From NCBI GenBank assembly GCA_963740525.1, contig CAVUEG010000006.1, forward strand, positions 372,001 through 436,000: a stretch of 64,000 bases of DNA, in the 5' to 3' direction. Numbering within the stretch: the first letter of the stretch is position 1; each line of letters opens with the position of its first letter. Below, piece after piece: positions 44,586-52,847 of the stretch. The stretch comes from CAVUEG01 sp963740525. GTDB lineage: Bacteria; Actinomycetota; Actinomycetes; Propionibacteriales; Nocardioidaceae. Under the pieces are notes generated by a model. The model worked only from the letters and a program-made list of their open reading frames with translations, was not told where the DNA came from and did no database searches. Position numbers and translations under genes: made by a program.

Positions 44586-45242
44586 TCAGGCGCCCGGGTG
44601 CTTCACGGCGAAGACGGCGGCTTGGGTACGCCGCTCGAGGCCGAGCTTGGCCAGGACCGCCGACACGTAGTTCGTCACTGTCTTCTCGGCGAGGAACATC
44701 GCCTCCGCGATCTGGCGGTTGGTCATGCCCTCGCCGATCAGCTCCAGCACCTTGCGCTCCTGGGTGGTCAGGGTGGCGAGCGCCGGGTCCTCGGTGGGAC
44801 CGTTGCGCAGCCGCTCCAGGACCTGCTTGGTCACCAGGGGGTCCAGCATCGACTGCCCGGCGGCGACCCGTCGTACCGTGTCGACGAGATCCTGGCCGCG
44901 CACCTGCTTGAGCACGTAGCCCGCAGCCCCGGCCATGATCGCGGAGAACAGCGCTTCGTCGTCGTTGAAGGAGGTCAGGATCAGGGCGGCGATCTCGGGG
45001 TTCGCCGAGCGGATCTCGCGGCACACGTCGATCCCGGACCCGTCGGGGAGCCGGCCGTCGAGGATCGCGACATCCGGGCGCAACGCCGGGATCCGGCGGG
45101 CCGCCTCCTTCGCCAGCCCGGACTCGCCGACGACGACGATGTCTCCGTCGCGCTCGAGCACCTCCCGCAGGCCGTGCCGCACGATCTCGTGGTCATCGAG
45201 GAGGAAGACCCGGATCGGCTCGGCGACGCGCTCGGTTGTCAT
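44586..45242 (-). CDS. devR: NarL/LuxR-type response regulator, DevR/DosR-like
   Basis: 218 residues. Receiver: RVFLLDDHEIVRHGLREVL (acidic pair), phosphoacceptor Asp62 in VAILDGRLPDGSGIDVC, ILTSFNDDEAL, GAAGYVLKQVRGQDL. DNA-binding LuxR HTH: TTQERKVLELIGEGMTNRQIAEAMFLAEKTVTNYVSAVLAKLGLERRTQAAV. The MFLAEKTV and LGLERRTQAAVFA segments are close to mycobacterial DevR/DosR. ATG at 45242 with TACGGT 6 bases upstream. Follows its kinase gene on the same strand, reversing the mycobacterial devR-devS order. Confidence 0.92.
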   Translation of the reverse strand: MTTERVAEPIRVFLLDDHEIVRHGLREVLERDGDIVVVGESGLAKEAARRIPALRPDVAILDGRLPDGSGIDVCREIRSANPEIAALILTSFNDDEALFSAIMAGAAGYVLKQVRGQDLVDTVRRVAAGQSMLDPLVTKQVLERLRNGPTEDPALATLTTQERKVLELIGEGMTNRQIAEAMFLAEKTVTNYVSAVLAKLGLERRTQAAVFAVKHPGA

Positions 45243-45248
45243 GGGACC

Positions 45249-45254
45249 ACCGTA
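45249..45254 (-). promoter_or_regulatory. -10 element, leaderless start of devR
   Basis: TACGGT on the minus strand, 6 bases before the ATG at 45242. It gives devR its own promoter, separate from the kinase gene. Confidence 0.55.
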
Positions 45255-45300
45255 CGTCGCGTCGGTGCCCGGGTGTGGGGTGATGACTCCCGCGCCTCCC

Positions 45301-45313
45301 GGACCAAGGTCCC
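45301..45313. promoter_or_regulatory. Inverted repeat 59-71 bases upstream of devR (possible DosR-like box)
   Basis: Minus strand GGGACCTTGGTCC; GGACC-TT-GGTCC is a perfect palindrome. It agrees with the published mycobacterial DosR core GGGACTWWAGTCCC at 11 of 14 positions. Suggests autoregulation. Confidence 0.5.
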
Positions 45314-45345
45314 GGACCGAGACCCTCGCCCCGGGGGGCGTCGGC

Positions 45346-47046
45346 TCACACAGGAACGGTCCACCGGATGGTCGTGCCCGCCGGAGAGGACTCGACCTCC
45401 AGCGTGCCTCCGAGCGACTCGGCACGCTCTCTCATGTTCCGCAGACCGCTGGGCACCACGTCGCCGGTGATGCCTCCCCCGTCGTCCTGCACCGTGAGCA
45501 CCAGCGCCTCGGCGACCTCGAGCACCACGTCGACGTGCGTGGCCCCGGCATGCCGGACCACGTTCGAGAGGGCCTCGGCGAGCACCGCCGTCACGTGCGG
45601 AGCCACGTCGCGCCCGATCCGCGAGTTGACCGGGCCGACGAACCTGACCGACGGGCGGAACTTGAGCGCCCGGGTGGCCCGGTCGACGGCCTCGGCGACG
45701 TCGCGCCTGATGTCGCGCGACTCGACGGCCGAGCTGAGCGCGAAGATCGAGCTGCGGATGTCGCGGATCGTGGCGTCGATGTCGTCCACCGCACCGGAGA
45801 CGCGCTGGGCGAACTCGGGCCGTTCGGACATCCTGGCGGTGTTGTCGAGACTCAGCCCGATCGCGAACAGGCGTTGGATCACAAGATCGTGCAGGTCGCG
45901 CGCGATCCGGTCCCGGTCCTCGAAGAGGGCCAGCTTCTCCCTGTCGGTCCGCGAGCCGGCCAGACGCAGCGCCAACCCTGCCTGCGCCGCGAAGCGCGCC
46001 GGCAGGTCGAGGTCGAGGTCGGCATAGTCGTCGCCGTTGTCGTGCGACCAGCCCAGCGCCAGCACCCCCGCCACGCCCTCCTCGGACCGCAACGGCACCA
46101 GCACCACCGGCCCGAGGTCGTTGAGCAGGTCATGGCGGGAACGTGGGTCCTCGGCGGCATCCTCCACCACCAGGCGCTCGGCACCGGCCATGACGGAGCC
46201 CGCGAGCGAAGCCTCACCGGCGAACTCATGACCCACGTGCGTACCCGGCAACCCCGCGCCGGCCTCCAGGCGGAGCCGACCGTCATCCCCCGGTAGCGTG
46301 ACGGTGGCGACGTCGGCACCGGCGATCTCCCGAGCACGCTCCGCCACCACCTGCAAGGCCGCGGCGGGCTCGGTGGCGCCGAGCAGCAGCGTCGTGACCT
46401 CCGCCGACGCGGCCTGCCACCGCTCGCGGCGCGCCGCCTCCTCGTAGAGCCTGGCGTTCTCGATCACGACACCCGCGGCCGCGGCAAGAGCGACCACCAC
46501 GGCCTCGTCCTGCGTCGTGAAGTCCCCGCCGCCGAGCTTCTCGGTGAGGTAGAGGTTGCCGAAGACCTTGTCGCGGATCCGCACCGGCACTCCGAGGAAC
46601 GAGTGCATCGGTGGGTGGTCGGGCGGGAAGCCGTACGACGCGGCGTGCTCCTTCAGGTCGTGCAGCCGAAGCGGCTCGGGTCGGTCGATGATCAGCCCGA
46701 GGATCCCCCGCCCGCGCGGCAGGTCGCCGATCCGTTCGCGCTGCTCAGGAGTCAGTCCGTGCGTGATGAAGGCCTGGAGCCGGGTGCTGCGGGTGGCGCT
46801 GAGCACGCCCAACGCGGCGTACCTGGCACCCGCCAACCTGGCCGCGGTCTCGACGATCCGGTCCAGGACGCTGTCCAGGGCGAGGTCGGCCGCGATGCCG
46901 ACCACCGCGTCGAGCAGGAGCGAGACCCGCTGCCGGTCGTCGACCACGCGGCCGACACGCTCGAGGACCTGGCGCAGCAGCACATCGAGGTCCGGCTCGG
47001 AGGCCCCGCCCTCCGGCTCGCCCAGCCACGGGCTCACGTCGTCCAC
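45346..47046 (-). CDS. devS: Two-GAF sensor histidine kinase, DevS/DosT-like (heme-type)
   Basis: About 566 residues from GTG 47046 (GGAGGAGG 12 bases upstream). GAF-A (about 55-205) contains GFPPDHPPMHSFLGVPVRIRD; His144 aligns with the heme-ligand His149 of M. tuberculosis DevS (GFPPYHPPM). GAF-B (about 220-365) follows. HisKA_3 phosphoacceptor His386 in RDRIARDLHDLVIQRLF; ATPase domain with EALSNVVRHAGATHVDV and DDGGGITGDVVPSGLRNMRERAESLGG. Soluble. Predicted to sense O2/NO/CO or redox state and phosphorylate the DevR-like protein. Confidence 0.92.
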   Translation of the reverse strand: MDDVSPWLGEPEGGASEPDLDVLLRQVLERVGRVVDDRQRVSLLLDAVVGIAADLALDSVLDRIVETAARLAGARYAALGVLSATRSTRLQAFITHGLTPEQRERIGDLPRGRGILGLIIDRPEPLRLHDLKEHAASYGFPPDHPPMHSFLGVPVRIRDKVFGNLYLTEKLGGGDFTTQDEAVVVALAAAAGVVIENARLYEEAARRERWQAASAEVTTLLLGATEPAAALQVVAERAREIAGADVATVTLPGDDGRLRLEAGAGLPGTHVGHEFAGEASLAGSVMAGAERLVVEDAAEDPRSRHDLLNDLGPVVLVPLRSEEGVAGVLALGWSHDNGDDYADLDLDLPARFAAQAGLALRLAGSRTDREKLALFEDRDRIARDLHDLVIQRLFAIGLSLDNTARMSERPEFAQRVSGAVDDIDATIRDIRSSIFALSSAVESRDIRRDVAEAVDRATRALKFRPSVRFVGPVNSRIGRDVAPHVTAVLAEALSNVVRHAGATHVDVVLEVAEALVLTVQDDGGGITGDVVPSGLRNMRERAESLGGTLEVESSPAGTTIRWTVPV

Positions 47047-47098
47047 GTCGATCGCCAGCCTCCTCCACGTCTGGGTCGCGATGATAGTCGCCGCGGCA

Positions 47099-47112
47099 GG
47101 GGAAGGTTCCCC
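47099..47112. promoter_or_regulatory. Perfect palindrome 53-66 bases upstream of devS
   Basis: GGGGAAGGTTCCCC: 6-base arms, 2-base centre. In the shared spacer between devS and the divergent usp gene. Confidence 0.45.
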
Positions 47113-47122
47113 CCGGCCGAGA

Positions 47123-47135
47123 GGGAGAAGCGCCC
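47123..47135. promoter_or_regulatory. GGG/CCC inverted repeat 56-68 bases upstream of second usp
   Basis: GGGAGAAGCGCCC; arms GGGAG/CGCCC match at four of five pairs. Position equals that of the sites before devR and the first usp. Confidence 0.35.
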
Positions 47136-47190
47136 TACTGCGGAGCCCCGCGGAGGCGCACGGTCGGGAGTACACCGACATGGAGGACCG

Positions 47191-48123
47191 ATGACCACCA
47201 CTTCCCGTCCGACACTCCTGGTCGCCATCGGCGACTCGGACGTCCACGACGCGGCGCTCGCCCATGCCGCCTCCGAGGCGGTCCTCGACCACCTCGCGCT
47301 ACGTCTCGTGCATGTCGTCAACCCCCGCGGCGGAGGCGGCATGCCGCAGAGCATCCTGGTCTCGACCCAGGCGGCCCATCTCGTCGCCGACGGCCTGGTC
47401 GAGGCGGCCGCCCATCGAGCCGGGCTGCTGACCCGCGGCACCGTGCCGATCGAGACCGTGACCCCGACCGGCGACACCGTATCCACGCTCGCCGAGCTGG
47501 CCGAGTGCTGCGAGCGGGTGGTGCTCCAGCATCGCCAGCAGTCCCGGCTGCGACGGGTCTTCACCGGCTCCGTGGCCAGCGGTCTCGCCGCGGTGTCCCC
47601 CGTGCCGGTCGTCTCGGTGCCCGAGTACTGGCCGCAGACGCCCAGCCACCCTCACCTCACCGTCGGGGTGGACCCGGACACCGTCGACTCCGGGCTCCTG
47701 GACACCGCCTTCGCGCTGGCGTCGCGTCGACAGGGAAGCCTCACCGTGATGCACGGGTGGCACGTCCCCTCGGCGTACGACGACGCGATGGTGGACCTGG
47801 ACGCGGTGCGGGAATGGACCCAGCACACGAGCGACGCCCTGGACGAGCGGCTGGCGCCATGGCGTGCCCGACACCCGGAGGTCGACGTCCGGGTCGACGT
47901 GGCGCACATGCGGCCGGCCGATCTACTCGTCGAGGCCACCAGGCACTCCGACCTGCTGCTGCTCTCGCGGGGAAGCTCGGGGAACCGGCACCACCTCGGT
48001 GCGCTGGTGAGGTCCGTGGTCCGCGAGGCACTGTGCCCGGTCGAGATCGTTCCCCCGACAGGGCGCGACGCCGAGCCGTGGTCGCAGGGGAAGCTCGAGG
48101 ACGCCCGGCTCGTCTCCGGCTGA
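47191..48123 (+). CDS. Universal stress family protein, two domains (degenerate ATP motifs)
   Basis: 310 residues with two Usp-like halves. Half one: LLVAIGDSDVHDAALAHAASEAV ... VFTGSVASGLAAVSPVPVVSV, in which the usual GxxG before the loop is lost (VVLQHRQQSRLRR). Half two: LTVGVDPDTVDSGLLDTAFALA ... LLLSRGSSGNRHHLGALVRSVVREALCPVEIV, nearer the consensus. ATG at 47191 with GGAGG upstream. It is divergent from devS and likely controlled with it. Nucleotide binding by the first half is doubtful. Confidence 0.85.
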   Translation: MTTTSRPTLLVAIGDSDVHDAALAHAASEAVLDHLALRLVHVVNPRGGGGMPQSILVSTQAAHLVADGLVEAAAHRAGLLTRGTVPIETVTPTGDTVSTLAELAECCERVVLQHRQQSRLRRVFTGSVASGLAAVSPVPVVSVPEYWPQTPSHPHLTVGVDPDTVDSGLLDTAFALASRRQGSLTVMHGWHVPSAYDDAMVDLDAVREWTQHTSDALDERLAPWRARHPEVDVRVDVAHMRPADLLVEATRHSDLLLLSRGSSGNRHHLGALVRSVVREALCPVEIVPPTGRDAEPWSQGKLEDARLVSG

Positions 48124-48137
48124 GACCGTCCCGACGG

Positions 48138-48169
48138 CCGCCTCGCCTCGACACGCTCGGGCGGGGCGG
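48138..48169. terminator. Hairpin between convergent usp and SDR genes
   Basis: CCGCCTCGCC and GGCGGGGCGG (one T-G pair) around a 12-base loop; suits termination on both strands. Confidence 0.6.
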
Positions 48170-48182
48170 ACCCCTGAGTCGC

Positions 48183-49145
48183 TCAGCCCTCGCGCAGCCG
48201 GACCGCGTCGAGCACCCAGCTCCACACCAGGGTCCGCTCCTCGGGAGTGTCCTGGGTGGCGCGGCGGTAGTGGGTGGGCCGAGTCGCCCGGTCGTGCCAG
48301 AAGTGGCCGCCCTCGGGCGGCGGCTCGGTCGCGGCGAGCCAGACGACGGTGTCGGCACCGAGCCGGGAGTCGCGGAGGAAGGGGCGGGTCAGCTTGCGAA
48401 AAGCCGGAAGGGACGCTGCTATCCCGGGAGTGTCCGCCCACCCCGGGTGCATCACGTGTACGGCGATGCCGTCCGCGACCAGCCGTTCCTGGAGCAGGGG
48501 GGCCAGCGCCACCTGCATCCGCTTGGACCGGGCGTAGGCGACGGTGCCCTGGTACTGACCCCGCGTGTAGTCGGGGTCGTGGACCGGCAGCCGCTGGGTG
48601 TACATCCCCCCTGAGGCAACCAGTACGACCCGGGCAGCGTGGCCGGACAGCACCGGCCGCAGCAGCTCTGTCATCAGCACCGGGCCGAGCACATGCGTGG
48701 CGACGGTGACCTCGTGGCCGTCCGGGGACTCGGTGCGCGTGGCGGGCAGCGCACCGGCGTTGTGCACCACCACGTCGACCCGGTCCACGCGGGTGAGGAA
48801 CTCCGTCGCGAACCGGCGCACGTCCTCGAGATCCGAGACGTCACAGACCTCGAGGACCAGCGTGGCCTCGGGCAGCTCCGCCTGGAGCTCGGCCAGGGCA
48901 GCACGCCCGCGCTCCTCGTTGCGGACCAGCAGGTGAACGGTCGCACCGAGCCTGGCCAGCTCCAGCGCCGTGGCCTTGCCCAGGCCGGCGTTGGCGCCGG
49001 TCACCAGCGCACACCTGCCCGCCAGCGCGTCGGGCGCCGGGTCGTCGGCCCAGAAGTGTCGCCGTACGCGGTAGCCGATCTTGGTGTAGCCGGGCGCGAC
49101 CAGGCGGTCGAGCACCGTGTCCAGCAGTCCCGTCGCGCCGCTCAT
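48183..49145 (-). CDS. SDR family oxidoreductase
   Basis: 320 residues, classical/retinol-dehydrogenase-like short-chain dehydrogenase: ALVTGANAGLGKATALELARLG (NADP loop), DVVVHNAGALPATR, VVLVASGGMYTQR and catalytic YARSKRMQVALAPLL (Tyr-x3-Lys), then HPGWADTPGIAASLPAF. Extended N-terminus of about 35 residues (LDRLVAPGYTKIGYRVRRHFW). ATG overlaps the stop of the SRPBCC gene (ATGA). The two are an operon; a lipid or sterol-like substrate is plausible but unproven. Confidence 0.9.
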   Translation of the reverse strand: MSGATGLLDTVLDRLVAPGYTKIGYRVRRHFWADDPAPDALAGRCALVTGANAGLGKATALELARLGATVHLLVRNEERGRAALAELQAELPEATLVLEVCDVSDLEDVRRFATEFLTRVDRVDVVVHNAGALPATRTESPDGHEVTVATHVLGPVLMTELLRPVLSGHAARVVLVASGGMYTQRLPVHDPDYTRGQYQGTVAYARSKRMQVALAPLLQERLVADGIAVHVMHPGWADTPGIAASLPAFRKLTRPFLRDSRLGADTVVWLAATEPPPEGGHFWHDRATRPTHYRRATQDTPEERTLVWSWVLDAVRLREG

Positions 49146-49639
49146 CGCTCGCCCGCCACTCGTGCCCCTGCGGAGGGACCGGCACCCTCGACGGACCGCG
49201 ACGCCATCAGCGACTGGAGACCTCGTCGGGCTCCGCGCATCATCCAGGTGTGGTTGGCGACCAGGACGGGACGAAGGAGCCGTCCGCCGAGCTGCAGCAC
49301 GCGGCCCTCGACGGCGACGTCCTGGTCGAACAGCAGGCGGGTGCCACCGGACTCCTCGGACAGCGCCCAGCGGCACCATCCGGTCAGGTCACCCGAGACC
49401 GCGACCTCGAGCAGCCCCGAGTCCGGGTCCTCGACCTCCGACCGCAGGGTGAGGTCGAGCGTGTAGGGGAGGAACGAGCGGCAGCCCACGTGACCGGTCC
49501 GCTCGTCCGTCTGCACCACCCACCTGACCTGCGGCCACCAGGTCGGGTACGACGCCACCTCGGCGAGCACGGCGTACACCTCGGCCGGACGGGCGGCGAG
49601 CCACCACTCGTGGTGGAACTCGTAGCGTTGCGCTGTCAT
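49142..49639 (-). CDS. SRPBCC (START/polyketide-cyclase-like) protein
   Basis: 165 residues, helix-grip ligand-binding fold: RYEFHHEWWLAARPAEVYAVLAEVASYPTWWPQVRWV at the start and a long C-terminal helix (LRPVLVANHTWMMRGARRGLQSL). Binds hydrophobic ligands; no catalytic set is obvious. ATG at 49639 has TACCGT 6 bases upstream. Co-transcribed with the SDR, which may act on the bound ligand. Confidence 0.85.
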   Translation of the reverse strand: MTAQRYEFHHEWWLAARPAEVYAVLAEVASYPTWWPQVRWVVQTDERTGHVGCRSFLPYTLDLTLRSEVEDPDSGLLEVAVSGDLTGWCRWALSEESGGTRLLFDQDVAVEGRVLQLGGRLLRPVLVANHTWMMRGARRGLQSLMASRSVEGAGPSAGARVAGER

Positions 49640-49645
49640 ACCTCG

Positions 49646-49651
49646 ACGGTA
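49646..49651 (-). promoter_or_regulatory. -10 element, leaderless start of SRPBCC gene
   Basis: TACCGT on the minus strand, 6 bases before the ATG at 49639; it shares two bases with the opposite -10 at 49650-49655. Confidence 0.55.
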
Positions 49652-49655
49652 GCCT
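49650..49655 (+). promoter_or_regulatory. -10 element, leaderless start of VOC gene
   Basis: TAGCCT, 7 bases before the ATG at 49663; overlaps the divergent -10. Confidence 0.55.
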
Positions 49656-49662
49656 CCCGACC

Positions 49663-50115
49663 ATGACCGACTGGAGCCTGACCATCGACTGCAAGGACCC
49701 GGCCACCATGGTGGCCTTCTGGGGCCCCGCTCTGGGCTACGAGCCCGCGCCCCCTCCGCCTGGCTTCGCCACGATGAACGACTGGTACCTCTCCGTCGGC
49801 GTCCCCGAGGACGAGCTCGACTTCAGCGACGACGGCACCGACCGGCTCCAGGACCCTCGCGGCGAGGGCCCGCGGATCTGGTTCCAGCCGGTCCCGGAGA
49901 CCAAGCAGGTCAAGAACCGCCTCCACCTCGACCTCTACCCGACCGGTCGGGACCGCACCCTCCCCTGGGCCACCCGCGTCGAGCTCGTCGACCAGCGGGT
50001 CCGCGAGCTCGAGGCGGCCGGGGCCACGGTGCGCAACGTCACGATCGACGAGGAGCACGGGCACTACGCCACGGGGATGTTCGATCCCGAGGGGAACGAG
50101 TTCTGCGTCGCCTGA
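49663..50115 (+). CDS. VOC family protein (glyoxalase-like)
   Basis: 150 residues, two beta-alpha-beta-beta-beta modules: WSLTIDCKDPATMVAFWGPALGYE at the start and NRLHLDLYPTGRD (His of the metal site) in the middle, ending GMFDPEGNEFCVA. This is the actinobacterial 'glyoxalase-like domain' type of unknown substrate. Sits 24 bases upstream of the sugar mutase gene but with its own and a downstream -10. Confidence 0.88.
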   Translation: MTDWSLTIDCKDPATMVAFWGPALGYEPAPPPPGFATMNDWYLSVGVPEDELDFSDDGTDRLQDPRGEGPRIWFQPVPETKQVKNRLHLDLYPTGRDRTLPWATRVELVDQRVRELEAAGATVRNVTIDEEHGHYATGMFDPEGNEFCVA

Positions 50116-50126
50116 GAAGGCACGAC

Positions 50127-50132
50127 TAGGCT
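50127..50132 (+). promoter_or_regulatory. -10 element, leaderless start of phospho-sugar mutase
   Basis: TAGGCT, 7 bases before the ATG at 50140. Confidence 0.55.
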
Positions 50133-50139
50133 CCGCGGC

Positions 50140-51804
50140 ATGAGCGACGCCACCGACCTGTTCGACCGTGCCCACGCCTGGGCTGCCGAGGACCCCGACG
50201 CCCAGACCCGCGCCGAGCTCGAGGCTCTCCTCACCGAGGCGACCACGGACCCGGCTGCCCACGCGGACCTCGAGGACCGCTTCGACGGACGTCTCGAGTT
50301 CGGCACGGCAGGCCTGCGCGGCGCACTCGGCGCCGGACCGAACCGGATGAACCGGATCGTCGTGATGCGGGCCGCCGCCGGCCTGGCCGCCTACCTCATC
50401 GAGCAGGGCGCCGGCCCCGAGGACACGGTCGTGGTCGGGTACGACGCCCGCCACAACTCCGACGTGTTCGCGCAGGACACCGCCGACGTCATGGTCGGCG
50501 CCGGCCTCCGGGCGACCCTGCTGCCGAGGCCCCTGCCGACCCCGATCCTCGCCTTCGCGATCCGGGAGCTGGGCGCCGTCGCCGGCGTGATGGTCACCGC
50601 GAGCCACAACCCGCCCCAGGACAACGGCTACAAGGTCTACCTCGGCGACGGGAGCCAGATCGTGCCGCCCGCGGACGGTGAGATCTCCCGCGCGATCGAC
50701 GCGGTGGGGCCTCTCGGCGAGGTGCCCCGAGGCCGCGGGTGGGAGGTCCTCGGGGACGAGCTCGTCGACGCCTACCTGGCCCGCGTCGCCGCCCTGGCCG
50801 CCGACGGCCCACGTGACCTGGTCACCGTCTACACCCCGCTGCACGGGGTCGGAGGCGAGTCGGTCGTGCGCGTGCTCGAGGCGGCCGGGTTCTCGGCACC
50901 GCACGTGACCCCGACCCAGGCCGAGCCCGACCCGGACTTCCCCACCGTGTCCTTCCCGAACCCCGAAGAGCCGGGCGCCATGGACGCCGCGATGGCCCTG
51001 GCCCGGGAGGTGGACGCCGACGTCGTCCTCGCGAACGACCCCGACGCCGACCGGTGCGCGGTCGCCGTACCCGGCCCTCACGGCTGGCGGATGCTGCGCG
51101 GTGACGAGGTCGGCGCGCTGCTGGCGCACAAGCGGCTCCGCGAGGGGGTCGAGGGGATCTTCGCCACCACGATCGTCTCCTCGTCCCTGCTGGGCCGGAT
51201 GGCCGAGGCCCACGGCCAGCCGTACGAAGAGACGCTCACCGGATTCAAGTGGCTCGGCCGGATCGAGGGGCTCGCTTTCGGCTACGAGGAGGCGCTGGGC
51301 TACTGCGTCGCCCCCGAGCTGGTCCGGGACAAGGACGGGGTGTCGGCGCTGCTGCTCGTGGCCGAGCTGGCCGCCGACCTCAAGGCCCAGGGTCGGACGC
51401 TCACCGACGCGCTCGACGAGATCGCGCGGACCTACGGCCTGCACGCCACCGACCAGCTGTCCGTGCGGGTGGACGACCTCACCCAGATCGACGCCGCGAT
51501 GGCCCGCCTGCGAGAGCTCCCGCCGACGAGCCTCGGCGGACTTGCGGTCGAAGGCGTCGACGACCTGAACGACGGCGGTGCCGGGCTTCCGCCGACCGAC
51601 GGCCTGCGCTACAGGCTCGCCGACGGCGCGCGCGTGGTCGTCCGCCCCTCAGGGACCGAGCCGAAGATCAAGTGCTACCTCGAGGTGGTGGTCCCCGTTC
51701 ATGGCCCCCAGGACACCGACGGTGGCGTCGACGCAGCTCGGATCTCCGCGGCCGGCCGCCTCGACGCGATCCGCGACGACATCTCGGCAGCCGCCGGCCT
51801 CTAG
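50140..51804 (+). CDS. pmmB: Phospho-sugar mutase (phosphopentomutase/PmmB type)
   Basis: 554 residues of the alpha-D-phosphohexomutase superfamily: FGTAGLRGALGAGPNRMN, phosphoserine loop VMVTASHNPPQDNGYKVY (Ser155), metal loop VLANDPDADRCAVAV, sugar loop GFKWLGRIEG and GYEEALGYCV, and phosphate loop RPSGTEPKIKCYLEV. Family members of this length include phosphopentomutases; that fits its place between purine nucleoside phosphorylase and deoC, turning ribose-1-P/deoxyribose-1-P into the 5-phosphate. Confidence 0.93.
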   Translation: MSDATDLFDRAHAWAAEDPDAQTRAELEALLTEATTDPAAHADLEDRFDGRLEFGTAGLRGALGAGPNRMNRIVVMRAAAGLAAYLIEQGAGPEDTVVVGYDARHNSDVFAQDTADVMVGAGLRATLLPRPLPTPILAFAIRELGAVAGVMVTASHNPPQDNGYKVYLGDGSQIVPPADGEISRAIDAVGPLGEVPRGRGWEVLGDELVDAYLARVAALAADGPRDLVTVYTPLHGVGGESVVRVLEAAGFSAPHVTPTQAEPDPDFPTVSFPNPEEPGAMDAAMALAREVDADVVLANDPDADRCAVAVPGPHGWRMLRGDEVGALLAHKRLREGVEGIFATTIVSSSLLGRMAEAHGQPYEETLTGFKWLGRIEGLAFGYEEALGYCVAPELVRDKDGVSALLLVAELAADLKAQGRTLTDALDEIARTYGLHATDQLSVRVDDLTQIDAAMARLRELPPTSLGGLAVEGVDDLNDGGAGLPPTDGLRYRLADGARVVVRPSGTEPKIKCYLEVVVPVHGPQDTDGGVDAARISAAGRLDAIRDDISAAAGL

Positions 51805-51854
51805 CTGGGTGTGTCTGGGGCGGCTGCTGCCCGGAGTGATAGTGCGTCTGGGAG

Positions 51855-52094
51855 TCACCATGGTCGACCCCGCGCGCGTAGGAGCCGAAGGGGGTCACCC
51901 CGGTAGAGGAAGTAATCGGGAGTAGTCGGCCCTGCGGGTGCGGGCGCGCACCGTGGCGTCACCTCTGGCCGTGTCACTCCGCTCGCGCACCTCTGGCAGG
52001 TGGTCTTGGTCGAAGCCGCTTGAGCGGCACCGGGGACGAGCGCCGTGAGCGTGACGACCAGCATCACGACGAGGGTACGGAAGAGCAACGACAC
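51855..52094 (-). CDS. Small secreted protein, hypothetical
   Basis: 79 residues. A clear signal peptide (LLFRTLVVMLVVTLTALVPGAAQA) followed by a short mature part with three Cys (TTCQRCASG, PRCAPAP) and no known domain. GTG at 52094 with AAGGGGG 7 bases upstream supports translation. The C-terminal YFLYRGDPLRLLRARGRPW could reflect a late frameshift. Function unknown. Confidence 0.5.
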   Translation of the reverse strand: MSLLFRTLVVMLVVTLTALVPGAAQAASTKTTCQRCASGVTRPEVTPRCAPAPAGPTTPDYFLYRGDPLRLLRARGRPW

Positions 52095-52160
52095 GTTGTG
52101 TCCCCCTTGACGCCCGGAGTGTCCAGGTTTCGCGCCAGGGGCAACGCTGATCGCTCCGCC

Positions 52161-52775
52161 TCAGAGCACGAACGTGACGACCTCGGCCACCAGCGGGAGC
52201 GCGATCGCCAGGATCGGCAGCCACGCCCACCTGTGCTCCACCCGGAGACCCTCGCCGAGCCGATGGGTGCGAGCGTCGTCCGAGAGCTGGTAGATCCGCT
52301 GAGCGACGAAGTCCTGGTAGGCCATCGAGCTCCGGTCGCCCAGCCTCACGTCGCGTTTGTCGGTGTACTCCAGCAGCTTGCCGGAGCCGAGCAGGCCACC
52401 CCCGGCCTGCCGCTCGCCGCGGAAGATCCCGCGCATCGTGCGACCGATCCCGACCCCGATGTAGCGATCCTCCTCGGTGAACACGACCAGGGTCTGCTGG
52501 ACCGCCACCTCCTCGACGTCACGCAGCGGGATCGAGGTGTCGCGCAGCACGTTCACCAGGACCAGACGGTCGGCGTAGGCGCGCGCCCGAGGCCTGATCT
52601 GGGTCGCCCAGACCACCGCTGTCCCCGACACCAGCAGCAGGGCCACCCGGACCGAGACCTCGCTGCGGCTGTCCACCAGCACGAAGACCGCGAAGAACGC
52701 GGTCAGCAGTACGCCGAGCGTCCCGCCCACGACCCCGCTCGTCGGCCGGAACCGTTCGACCACCTCGTCGTCCAT
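52161..52775 (-). CDS. PH-like domain membrane protein, hypothetical
   Basis: 204 residues. Two N-terminal helices (GTLGVLLTAFFAVFVLV and VALLLVSGTAVVWATQI), then a PH-like region (ADRLVLVNVLRDTSIPLRDVEEVAV), a cytosolic stretch and a C-terminal helix (AWLPILAIALPLVAEVVTFV). ATG at 52775 with GAGAGGG upstream. Common but uncharacterised in actinobacteria. Confidence 0.75.
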   Translation of the reverse strand: MDDEVVERFRPTSGVVGGTLGVLLTAFFAVFVLVDSRSEVSVRVALLLVSGTAVVWATQIRPRARAYADRLVLVNVLRDTSIPLRDVEEVAVQQTLVVFTEEDRYIGVGIGRTMRGIFRGERQAGGGLLGSGKLLEYTDKRDVRLGDRSSMAYQDFVAQRIYQLSDDARTHRLGEGLRVEHRWAWLPILAIALPLVAEVVTFVL

Positions 52776-52835
52776 GAGCCCTCTCGATCAGCGTCGTCGC
52801 CCGCGGCCGATTCACCATGAGCAGCGCCCCAACAC

Positions 52836-52841
52836 TATGCT
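52836..52841 (+). promoter_or_regulatory. -10 element, leaderless start of deoC
   Basis: TATGCT, 6 bases before the GTG at 52848. Confidence 0.6.
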
Positions 52842-52847
52842 GGGCCG

